In this document: positions 47,068 to 56,048 of the stretch, one piece after another | Layout: each line of letters starts with the position of its first letter | How positions within the stretch are numbered: position 1 is the first letter of the stretch | Source of the DNA: Durusdinium trenchii | Lineage: Eukaryota; Sar; Dinophyceae; Suessiales; Symbiodiniaceae | DNA: 64,000 nt | NCBI GenBank assembly: GCA_963970005.1 | Contig: CAXAMN010021729.1 | Coordinates: 383,547-447,546, forward strand | Direction of reading: 5' to 3' | Position numbers and translations under genes: made by a program | Notes under the pieces: generated by a model | What the model saw: only the letters and a program-made list of their open reading frames with translations | The model's database searches: none | Told to the model about the DNA's origin: nothing

Positions 47068-49024
47068 CTACCTCTCGGTTGGATAGGACAATTGGACGAC
47101 AGAGCTTGCAACCAAGCTTTTGAAAAAGAGGACTGCCCTCGGAAGAGTGGGTTGCGCAAATAAACCTCTCGCATATGCAGGAAGGAGTGGTAGGCTACAC
47201 CCTTGCATGAGGGAGTCCGCAACGTCGCTAGTAAAAGGTAACCATTGCGGAACAGCTAGTTTTTGAGCATACTGAACAAGCTGACTATCTTCTAGGAATC
47301 GAAAGAACTGCGGCATTCCTAAGACATTCAGCCGTGCCTCTGCATCCTTTCGGAGATCTGCTTGTGTGACTTCTCTTGTAAGGTACGCAGGTAGAATGTT
47401 GCCAACGGTAGGTTGTGCAACTTTAGGTGCCTCAATGGGTGACATTGCAATTGCTTGGTAATCATGGCGCCGATAAGGTTCAGCAACAAGTGCAGATTTG
47501 GGAGTATAGTTGTTGCGAGCAAAGGTGATGCTGATTTCTTGTTTGAGGCGCAGGTAATACTTTCGTACCGTAGTTGGATCAGCAACCTTGGTGACACTTG
47601 GGAGCTTCCCTTGGACCCAAGCTTGCAAGTCTTCAGCTCTGCCTAGTGCAAGACTGACAAGCCGCGGGTGGAAGGAGTTACCAACAAAGGAACGCATGGT
47701 GTGAGGCGTGAGGAGATGCTTTAGATGCACAATGCTCCCAAAGTTTTGACTCAGCCCTGAGACCTGTAAAACTTCTTGATCTGTCAAGAGCCGGAAGGGC
47801 AGTTGTATGCTCGTGTTAGAACAGCGGTAAGACATCCCGGAGCAGCGTCTTTTTCAGGATTCGGTGCTCCTGTGGCAAAACACTTGAGTAGGTATCTCCA
47901 TGCCGTTCGGTAGATCGGTGGAATGATAGAATTCCACTGGAAGTTGGGTATTCCATTGTCCGAGGAGAGATTTGCGACTGTCGCAAAACAGTCTTAGTGC
48001 GCCAATGGGAAATGCGCCATAGCAGCGCTGACGGGTGGTAGCTAGACCAACTATAGCGCAATGCTAGGTCACTAAGAACTGCTATTGGTCTCATGAAGGG
48101 CTGCAAGGGGACTTCTCGTGGTGTCCCCCGTTCAAAGCGGATAAGGGGGCTCCAATCTTGGGTCCAATTTAAATCCGCAGTCGGGATGGCTTGCGTATCA
48201 GGACACTCGTGCGAGGTATTGTTTTGGAAGAAGATTCGCAGCCTCTTGGCAGGAGAGATGACAGAGGTACACCAGGTGAGATCTGCTTTTTGCACATGTC
48301 GAAGTCCTAAACACGCACGGATAAAGCAAAAATGCTCATTGCGCATAGAGCCAGCGTTTTCAACAAAGAAACGGATTCGATCTCCTGGAATGACAGTAGC
48401 AATAAGATAGATTGCTAGATGCATGGTGAAGAATAGGACACTGGCTGGCCCGCAGACCCCAAGCTGACCATGGTCCTCTCCTGCATATGTGAGGTCAGTG
48501 CATGGACTGCCGCCGATGATAAAAAAGTGACAGTCGGCCCCTAATGCAACAAATTCCCGAAGGAGCCGGGCATTGTCAACAAAGAGGTTGTCAACATCTT
48601 TGGCATAGTAGAAGGCTCCACCTCCTTTGAGACTGTGTTGCCATCTCTGATCAACTGTGATTCCATGCTTTTCGCCTACTAGATATCTCAGTGTTTCATC
48701 TTTTTCACATAGAATACAAACTTTTGGCCTGTAGCCGAATTTGGCTTCAATGATGTCAACTGAGGACCCGCATCCATCAAACATACTTAGGATGGCATAC
48801 GGACTCTTTTGCGTAACTGTAAATGCCGCATTCTTGGGCATGGTTTTGGATTGTTGGTCAACCGCCCCATTATTCTGCAAGTCGGCAGTATAAGGACCAG
48901 GAGGACTGGCATTGGGATTGTGCATTTGAGATGTTCTTACTACCAAAGAGGGACAGTGACTTGGGTCACCGCCCCCATTCGGAGTAGTGAGGACAGCTTG
49001 GGGCGCCTCGCTGAATTGCGAAAT
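47068..49024 (-). pseudogene. DNMT3-like cytosine-5 DNA methyltransferase (3' part of split gene)
   Basis: Would transfer a methyl group from SAM to cytosine C5 in DNA. Motif I: AILSMFDGCGSS (about 48760-48790). Motif IV: GGSPCTDLTYAG with the Pro-Cys catalytic pair (about 48480-48515). Motif VI: FVENAGSM (about 48343-48369). Motif VIII: KRLRIFFQN (about 48230-48258). Motif X: GNSFHPRLV (about 47668-47686). SPCTDLT and the short linker between motifs VIII and X fit the DNMT3 group better than DNMT1 or bacterial Dcm. The frame changes once near 47830 (LLRDVLPLF to SNTSIQLPFRLLTDQEV); otherwise all catalytic motifs are intact. A tail of about 190 residues of unknown type follows motif X. The 5' side is cut at 49024 by the insertion; the upstream half resumes at 56049. 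Confidence 0.88.
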
Positions 49025-49178
49025 ATGTATGCAGAAGTCAAAAAGATCCCAAGAGCGCAAAAAGCTGCAGTCATGCTTTTTCCAATGCGCTTTGGTTGAT
49101 GCTGGGGTCCTCCCCAGACCCTGTATCGTTTAGTCCATTTCACACTGCCCTGGACTTCGCCAGGGGCACAAGGGTGTG
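49022..49178 (-). repeat. Split direct repeat A, copy 2 (3' end of pair)
   Basis: 157 nt; the AAT at 49022-49024 is the junction with the interrupted methyltransferase gene. The first codons of the 49060-47816 open frame are translated from this repeat and do not belong to the methyltransferase. Confidence 0.9.
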
Positions 49179-49321
49179 GCAAACATTGGATTCGCCCGCT
49201 GCTGCCACAACACCCGATTGTCCCCTGGCCTCCCAGGGCCAAAAGGCACCTGTCGAGGTGCCAGGGGACAGGGTCGGGAGGACAACGCACCGGATCCGGT
49301 CACGGGATCTTGGGTGGGCAT

Positions 49322-50890
49322 CTAGGAAAAACCTGTTGAAGACAAAAGTTTCGTGGCGAACGGAAAAATGAAGAGAGTCTCCGGCGCCGGTAGCCGGCGA
49401 TCTAAGGAGAATCCTTCAAAGTCAGGATGGGTCAATTCATCCGCCCAGGTGTTGTATTCCCTGGAATTGGGAGCAATGCTACAGCCCTCACAATGAAGGA
49501 AGAGACAATTCCATGAGCAGTGCCGCCGAGTATGGTTTCTTGGCCGAGAGGTTGAGCAGGCTGAAGATGTTGCCTGAGTCGTCACTGCCCACCGGGAGGC
49601 GAACTCTTCCCGGTAGTTGGCCCTGTTGGGCCACCAGGTGCTTGCAAAGAAGCAGTGTGCCCAGGAGTTCCAGGGCAGCAATGCGTTTCTGAGGGTTGCC
49701 ATCCTTGAACGCCCAAGGATGGGCATCTGCTGTAATGGCATAGTGGAACCAAAGGACCTGGTCCTTGGTGGGGTTTGGGAGGTCGAGCACCAGCCCCCAA
49801 CATAGGCTTCGCCTGCCTTCGAGGCACTAGCATCACTGCATCCCCACCAAGGCGACTTTGGCAGAAAAGGTGAGTATTGTTCAAACGGGTGCGTGAAGAG
49901 CTCCTTCAGGAGAGCAGCCAACATGCGGACCACCTTGGGTGGATGGCCCATGGTTTTGACCGCCATCTTCCAAGCCCAGAGCGGTTGCAGACAGCACGCC
50001 GTGGCCCACTGGATCCGGCCCATGGCCTTCTCAATGGCCTTGGCTGACATGGGGGAGCCATTGGCGAGTTCCTCCAGGAGTTCCATGACCTTGATGCGTT
50101 TGGGCGCCGCCATCTGGACTCGAGGGATGGCCGGGTGGATCACGAACCCGAGCCAAGTGTTGATCTCTGCCAGGTGGGTCTTCTTCCAGCTAAGGGGCGT
50201 GCCCAAAGCCACGAGTGTGCCCAAGAGAGCCGCAGTGTATTGCGGTCCGGTGGGCAAGCGAAGAAGCCAGCAGAAATCGTCAACGAAGACAAAGCCCCAG
50301 TCGATCTGAGGAAAGAGGTAGTAGAGGATCCGTAGGAGCAAGGCCGCCATTCTGCCCCAGTAGAGCTGCGCACTTGCCACGCCGTAGGTGCCCACTTTGT
50401 TGACCCACCATTCGTCGTCTAACTGCGCCACTCGGAAGCGCCAGTCTTGGGGCAGGACTTTAATGCGTCGGTGGGCCTTGGTTACATCGGCTTTCAGTAG
50501 GATCCATTGGCTGTCCTTGGTAGGCCATTCCCAGGTTGGGATTGGGTCGTCCAGGCCCCCTGCCCGCTCAGGGCCAGAGGCTCCTGGGCTAAGCCCCTTG
50601 CGTGTGCAAGCCTCAGTCTGTCTGGCGGCATGGAGCCAGTGAATGGCATGGACACAGTCTAAGACTGTGGGCGCCGTGGTCCGTTCCTTAGTGTTTTGTT
50701 GGATCTTGGCATTTGCGCCTCCAACCGATCCATCATAGATGGTGCGGACCTTATCCCCTTCGTCAATTCCTGCCAAGGGACCTGGGCAGAGTCACAGCCA
50801 CAGAGATCCGCCGCCTGTTGTTTGGATAGCGGGCCGACTGTCATGCCCGTTGGGACTTCCTCTGCGAAAGTGGCCCGAATTTCTCTCAAA
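49322..50890 (-). pseudogene. Reverse transcriptase and RNase H of the larger element
   Basis: The RT starts in frame 50889-50659 and passes, by a shift near 50.76 kb, into 50776-49322. Motifs: KVRTIYDGSVGGANAKIQ, WILLKADVTKAHRRIKVL with the first Asp, TYGVASAQLYWGRM, and FVFVDDFCW as the catalytic Asp pair (about 50276-50293). LSWKKTHLAEINTWLGF and a connection domain follow. RNase H pieces are GCSDASASKAG in this frame and, in frame 49790-49488, the ELLGTLLLCKHL helix and SDDSGN. YNTWADELTHPD closes the domain. No integrase or tyrosine recombinase is visible. Several shifts make this copy inactive. Confidence 0.75.
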
Positions 50891-51297
50891 AGTCAGCTGC
50901 CGATGGGTAATTGTGGTGTCCCTTGAGGTCATCTAATGGAGCCTCGACTGGGTCTTCCCCTGCGAGCTCACTCTTGAGAGGCCACACTCCCGGTGAGGGG
51001 AGGGTGGATTCCGAGACTTTAGAGGAACTCCTGTGGTAAGAGTCTGAGGGTACTGCCAGTCTGGGTCCCCGGCGGTGTTGGCTAGTTGCGAGATCAGTTC
51101 CAAGTAGAAGGGTTGCCCATCTGGTGTGGTATGCTCGTGGCCGGGGTGGAGGATCTGCCTGATGTCCTCCAGCATTGGGTCCGGATAGGGGTGCTGTTTT
51201 GATCCACACGTGATCGCCGGTCGAGCCCACAGAGCCATCCGGCCCCAAGAGGGTTTGCCTCCCCCGTCCCGCAGTGGCCTGGTCTACCTGAGGCGCA

Positions 51298-52330
51298 TCA
51301 GAGGATCGCTGAGTGAGAGATCCTCCAAGATTGGATCGTATTTGGGGCAGTCGGACCAAGTTGTACTCGTGTGCCAGGTGTCCCCCGCCGTTGAATGGGG
51401 GGGGGCTGCATTGGCAGCAGTGCTGCCATGCGTAAGGCCTGCGATGGCCCTGGCTGCTTTGCTGGCCCTGGACGGATTGGCACCCCTCGCGCCCTCCTCC
51501 CTGGACCTCTTGGGAGGAGGAAGGTGGCCCGGGGCCCCGGAATGTTGGGTGGTGGGCTTGGGTGGGACCTGGACGACCTTGGCGATAAGCCGAGCGTCAT
51601 CTGGTCTGGATAGCGGCTGAGGTCGCTGGATTGGAGGTCCCCCAGGGGTTGGTGCCCAAAGTGGTTGCAACGGAGATCCTGCCAGTGGTGCAGTGGGAGG
51701 TCAGTCGACAGGGTGGTGGCCTTGACCACCATCTGGCCAAGTCTACACTGGTCAAACTTAATGCGGTGGTGGTGCAACTGGTTTGCCCACTTGATGTAAG
51801 CTCGGGTCACCCACAGGGATGAGCACTTGTGTGCCTGGGGGCTGGCGCTGACCTCCATGGGGTCCCTGGGGTGCTCCAGAAAGGAGTATCCCACCCGCGG
51901 CGGGTGGCACTGGGCCAAGCCTTGGTATGCCAGTGAGGTTAGGTACATCTGGAGGAGCACCAGCATGCTGTCATCGTCCGTCTCACTGCGCCCCCTCACC
52001 GGCCTCGGGGCGTTGGGCTTGGGGAACCAGCGGAGGATGCTCCAGGTGCGGCAGTTGGGGCCGCCCCCCGCGAATAAGAGTAGTCCCGCGGCGGCCAAGG
52101 AGCACAGGGGCCTGGAGCATGTCCTGACCAAGGGACCCCTTGTCGCGTCGAATGTCGATCGCCCATACCAGGGACGAGAGGTCAGGGCATGTGGCATGGA
52201 GGTAGGAGTCCAAAGAGCCCGCATCATCCTTTCCGGCATAGAGTAGAAGAATGGTTGGTTTGGCCTCTGGTGGAAGTGGGACCCGCTCGCCAGTGGGCAT
52301 AGAGGTGGCCTCAGTGGGCCGGTGGCCCTG
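51298..52330 (-). pseudogene. Methyltransferase-like domain of the larger element
   Basis: Motif I-like ILLLYAGKDDAGSLDSYL and the acidic AIDIRRDKGSLG lie in one frame (about 52250-52130). AAGLLLFAGGGPNCRTWSIL with a Cys at the motif IV position and YSFLEHPRDP at the motif VI position lie in another (about 52110-51880). FDQCRLGQMVVKATTLSTDL follows. Order and spacing resemble the methyltransferase-like domain of the DIRS-like element at 30 kb more than the DNMT3-like enzyme at 48 kb. The break between the two frames near 52.12 kb inactivates this copy. Whether this family methylates DNA is not known to me. Confidence 0.55.
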
Positions 52331-52559
52331 GAAGATACCTTGGTGGGGGCACCTTCGTCTGGTGGTCTCGCTGTGGTCGGCTCGGACCCCCAGCGGCGGG
52401 TCGAGGCTTTGGTTCACTGGGAGGTGGTGTAGGGGGTACAGGGCCCAAGGCACCTGGACCATTCCTCGCCTCCGAGTGGGGGTCCACTTGCGGTACCTCA
52501 GAGGACGCAGGTGGAGCAGGGCCACGGGCACCTGGACCGACCTGGCGTCACTTGCTGGC

Positions 52560-53860
52560 ATGGGGGCATTCATCCGGGGTGTGCTTGTCCGATGACGCGT
52601 TGCACACCCAACCCCCTTGACGGACTGGGCAATTGTGGGATCGGCCGCAGCTGCCCGGGCAGGTGCCTGTCAAGTGGTAGTCTCTGCAGAAGGCTTTCCC
52701 TTTGGGATCTTTGAACGCCCTTCTGGGTTTTGCCTTTTCCCCCCTTCAGGGCTGGTCTTGCGGCCTCGGTCTTTGCCGCCCTTCGCTGGCTTGTCCCATT
52801 GGGTCTGCCAGACCTGGGTCCAGGGCTTTCCTCTGGTCTTGCCCAGCCCCTTTGCAGCGGTTCGTGGGGTTCATATACCTCCCTCTGCCAAAAGAGGTGG
52901 TCATGACGGAGCTTGGAAAGGGCCTCAGTGAGTGGTGTACCTGAGTGGACCAGGTCATGAATCTTGCGCCATGCGTTGCGCTCAGCGAACTGGAGCACCC
53001 GCTCTGAAGGGGGAGGTCGGCGACCCGCGATGTCCTCCCCATAGAACCACTCATACCATTCATCCGGGGTCTCCTTGGAAAGTCGCAGGTGGGCGAACTG
53101 TGGCTGGCCTGCGATGCACATCAACAAAGTGGTCCGGAACACCGTGTGCGTTCGTTCCAACTGTCTTCGGTTCCGAGGGTCCGGTCGGGTCTCTTCCTCG
53201 TCTGCCCGGTCCCAGCCATCCACCGACACCTTTCGTGTGGTCTTGACGGGGCGTTCCCCGTCCTCCGGAAGGGCCCCGACAATGTGCTTGGCCTGGATGT
53301 AGCCAAGCTCCCCGGCCGCAATGCGCTTGAACTGCCGTTTCAGGTATGCATCACTACCCTGGGACTCCAGGCGGGGTTTCAGGCAGCTGTAGGCCTCAGC
53401 ATAGGCGGTCTCCAAGACCCGCCGGTCGCAGAGACTGTCCAGGGGGCCCTTGGCCGTGCCCGGGGGTTCCGTGGCCGTGGTGCGGCCGACATGAAGCTGT
53501 GTCTGGGCCAGTGACTTGGCCGCTCTAACCGCCTGTAGCAGGCGCATGGCAGTAAACCTGGAGGAGGCTTCATCGAAGTGGATTCCGGAACTCCAAATCG
53601 CGGGGTCCTTGGGCCCGTGCGTCCTCCGGGGTGTTCCACCGGTCCCCTAGGTCCTCCACCGTCACGTAGCCCTCCTGGGCCAATTTTGCCTGAACCACCC
53701 AGGGGATCTGTTTGGCGACCAAGATAAGAGCAAGCGGTTTCGTCAAGAAATCCAGATGTGGTTGGAGAGCCTCCGGTGCCTCCGTGGAAGGTTTAGCTGG
53801 TTCTGCTGGGGGGGCGCCCCCTGCCCCCCTCCACCACCTGCACCGCCCGGAGGTGCAGCC
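52560..53860 (-). pseudogene. Gag-like protein with CCCH zinc fingers of the larger element
   Basis: Frames 53893-53570 and 53547-52570 are joined by small shifts. Phrases typical of dinoflagellate retroelement gag regions are seen (IPWVVQAKLAQEGYVTVEDL, then MRLLQAVRAAKSLAQTQLHV). Near 52.6-52.7 kb another frame shows CRDYHLTGTCPGSCGRSH (C-x8-C-x3-C-x3-H, a CCCH finger) and a second Cys/His group ending DECPHA. Likely nucleic-acid binding. The frame is broken before the fingers. Confidence 0.65.
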
Positions 53861-53880
53861 ATCAAGGGCGGGTTGGGTGG

Positions 53881-54011
53881 GTTTTCTTCCCAAACTTCAG
53901 GCGCAATCCTGCGTGATTGCCACCAACTTGAGCCAAAATGTCCCGGTGGGACATTTTGTGAACTTCAGTGAACATAAAACTTGCATCCGCAAGCTCCCTG
54001 CAAGTGTGAAT
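53881..54011 (-). repeat. Split direct repeat B, copy 2 (internal)
   Basis: 131 nt, the same as copy 1, including the 14-nt spliced-leader match at 53927-53940. It directly abuts repeat A (54009-54166), sharing AAT. Confidence 0.9.
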
Positions 54012-54166
54012 ATGTACCCAGAAGTCAAAAAGATCCCAAGAGCGCAAAAAGCTGCAGTCATGCTTTTTCCAATGCGCTTTGGTTGATGCTGGGGTCCTCC
54101 CCCAGACCCTGTATCGTTTAGTCCATTTCAAACTGCCCTGGACTTCGCCAGGGGGACAAGGGTGTG
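54009..54166 (-). repeat. Split direct repeat A, copy 1 (internal)
   Basis: 158 nt, about 97% identical by eye to 49022-49178. On the minus strand it forms the 3' end of the zinc-ribbon element. Confidence 0.9.
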
Positions 54167-54318
54167 TCAGGCAGTAGGATTCGCCCAGTCGGGAGGTCTG
54201 CCTGGCACACCCGCCATTTCCGTACAATGCAGGCAGGCCGAGGTGTGTGACACCATTCCAGGGCCAAGGGGCGCCTGGCCGTGGCTCAAGGCTGAGGGGT
54301 GGTCGAAAGCCGAGCGCC

Positions 54319-55900
54319 TCAGATTGATTCCACTGGGAGCACCGACTGGGTGTCCACGGAGTCATCCGTCTCGGAGCCCGACGTGGCCGAGCTTTCCGTG
54401 TCAACCTCAAGATCAGGGATGTCCTTCCCCTCCACTGTGCCAAGACGGCTCACAAACCATGATTTGGGGAGGTCACCTTTGGCAAAACACCGTGCGCACT
54501 TGCCGTAGCCCGTCGGGTTGGCCCAGTACTCCCCGGGTGTCAGCACTGTCATCTGTGTGCTCCTGGGGCGCCAACCGCAGCCCAAGCAAAATCCCTCCAC
54601 AGTGAGGAGATGGACACGAAACTGCTTCTCCGGGCCCCGTACACTGTTCGAACTGATCACCTGGTAGGAGTCGTCCTGGTCCGCTGAGTCCCCCTCTGGG
54701 GGCGGATCGTTGGCATGAGCAAGGTAGTGGCCTAGGCTTGTCTTCTCCCTCCACAATATCCCGCGACCCACGGTCTCCGCCGCGTCGTCCTCGTGGTCTG
54801 CCGACAAAATCTCCTGCCGGATGTGGACCCGGCAGACTGATGGGACCTCATCCGCAAAGGTCCGCTCCTCCTCAGTGGATGTGGCCGCCGGGGCCTGGGC
54901 GAACTGGCTCCCATCGATGGAGTGTGACAGCTTGAAGCGCCTCTCCGCTTCCGGGTCCCGTCCAGTCGCCTCAGGGCCAGGGGCGCCTGGGGTAGACTGG
55001 ACCGGAGCAGATCGTCGCAGGGTCCACGTCTCCTTCCCCACCTCCATGATGGATGTAGGCCTCTGGTACTCGACGGCTTGGTCATGCTTGCATGTCCAGC
55101 AGCGGGTGGCATTGTCAGGCCATGGCGTCATGCATTTGCCGCACATGGAGTGGAAGGGCATGTCGCCCGCTGGCAAATGGAGGCCCTTCTGGTCGGTAAG
55201 GCCGGATTTGTCGGTGGCCTTCTGGTACCGCTGGGTCCAGATCTTTTCCTGCGTTGCCAACGCCCGCAGGGGGATGTATTGCTCGATGATGCGGGTGACC
55301 ACCGGTGTGGAAAGAGGGTAGCCGGTGAACTGGTCAAAGAGCTGGACCATCTCCTTCTGAGCAAGAGGTGAGTAGCCCCGCCAGGTGGCCCGGAATGGCC
55401 GGAAAGGAATCCGGGAACATTGCGAACCGGACATGGTTCTCTGGTTCCTTCACAGGGATGAACCTGATGGGCATAGGAACTGCGCCCAACGTAGCTGCCG
55501 AAGCCCTTGTGAAGGTGGGCAGGGTAGGTGTCTTGGATGTGGGCTCCTCCATCGGTTGTGGAGCCGGTCTCTTGGTCGGTCTAGGAGGCCCCGGTGCCTG
55601 TGCCTTTGCCGGGGGCGTCAGAGGCAAAGAATCCGCCGCCATGGCATCTACGGGGTCGCTAGAATACCCTGCAGGTGCAGGGGGCGTGAAACCTAAGCCC
55701 GCTCGCTCAGCGGTGTCCTCCTCCATCTGGTCAACAGGTGCCGCAGGGCGGGGCTCGGCCGCAACAGGCCGCCGCAGCAGGAGCCACCCCCTCCGCCGCT
55801 GGGCCAGAGGCACCAGGAGCCGGCTGGGCATCTCGCACGGACTCAATGTCATGACATACTCCGGTTCCATTGGGTGCGCCATTGCGTCGTCGTCAGAAAT
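54319..55900 (-). pseudogene. Zinc-ribbon protein of the smaller element
   Basis: Two overlapping frames (55930-55334 and 55434-54319) with a shift near 55.4 kb make one protein of about 520 residues. It has a Pro/Ala-rich N-terminal part, then FDQFTGYPLSTPVVTRIIEQ, a first zinc ribbon (CGKCMTPWPDNATRCWTCKH), an acidic middle, and a second Cys-pair region (CLGCGWRP and CARCFAKGDL). It has no RT. Its role is unknown; as it shares both ends with the larger element it may be a gag-like or nucleic-acid-binding accessory, or a passenger gene. Confidence 0.55.
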
Positions 55901-55917
55901 CACCAATGTACTACGAA

Positions 55918-56048
55918 GTTTTCTTCCCAAACTTCAGGCGCAATCCTGCGTGATTGCCACCAACTTGAGCCAAAATGTCCCGGTGGGACATTTTGTGAAC
56001 TTCAGTGAACATAAAACTTGCATCCGCAAGCTCCCTGCAAGTGTGAAT
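55918..56048 (-). repeat. Split direct repeat B, copy 1 (5' end of pair)
   Basis: 131 nt, apparently identical to 53881-54011. It includes CATTTTGGCTCAAG on the minus strand (55964-55977), the last 14 nt of the dinoflagellate spliced leader, preceded by the palindrome AAAATGTCCC-ACC-GGGACATTTT. Confidence 0.9.

Larger units (their letters stand above)
49025..56048 (-). mobile_element. Retroelement pair with split direct repeats, inserted in the DNMT gene
   Basis: Reading on the minus strand: repeat B (56048-55918), a zinc-ribbon ORF region, repeat A (54166-54009), repeat B again (54011-53881), gag/CCCH/methyltransferase-like/RT/RNase H, repeat A again (49178-49022). The B copies (131 nt) look identical; the A copies (157-158 nt) differ at about four sites and one base indel. 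This is either two elements in head-to-tail tandem (2.0 and 5.0 kb) or one element with split direct repeats like Ngaro/PAT. All three junctions share the trinucleotide AAT and no longer target duplication is present, which suggests tyrosine-recombinase-type integration, although no recombinase gene is visible inside. Confidence 0.8.

Noticed and set aside
48728-48750. TGTAGCCGAATTTGGCTTCAA resembling a plus-strand spliced leader
   Set aside because: Several mismatches, and the bases are needed for conserved residues of the DNMT domain (FGYRPKVC).
53862-54443. 193-codon minus-strand frame across repeats A and B
   Set aside because: It reads through the junction of two non-coding repeats; the same peptide appears at 55.95 kb only because repeat B is duplicated.
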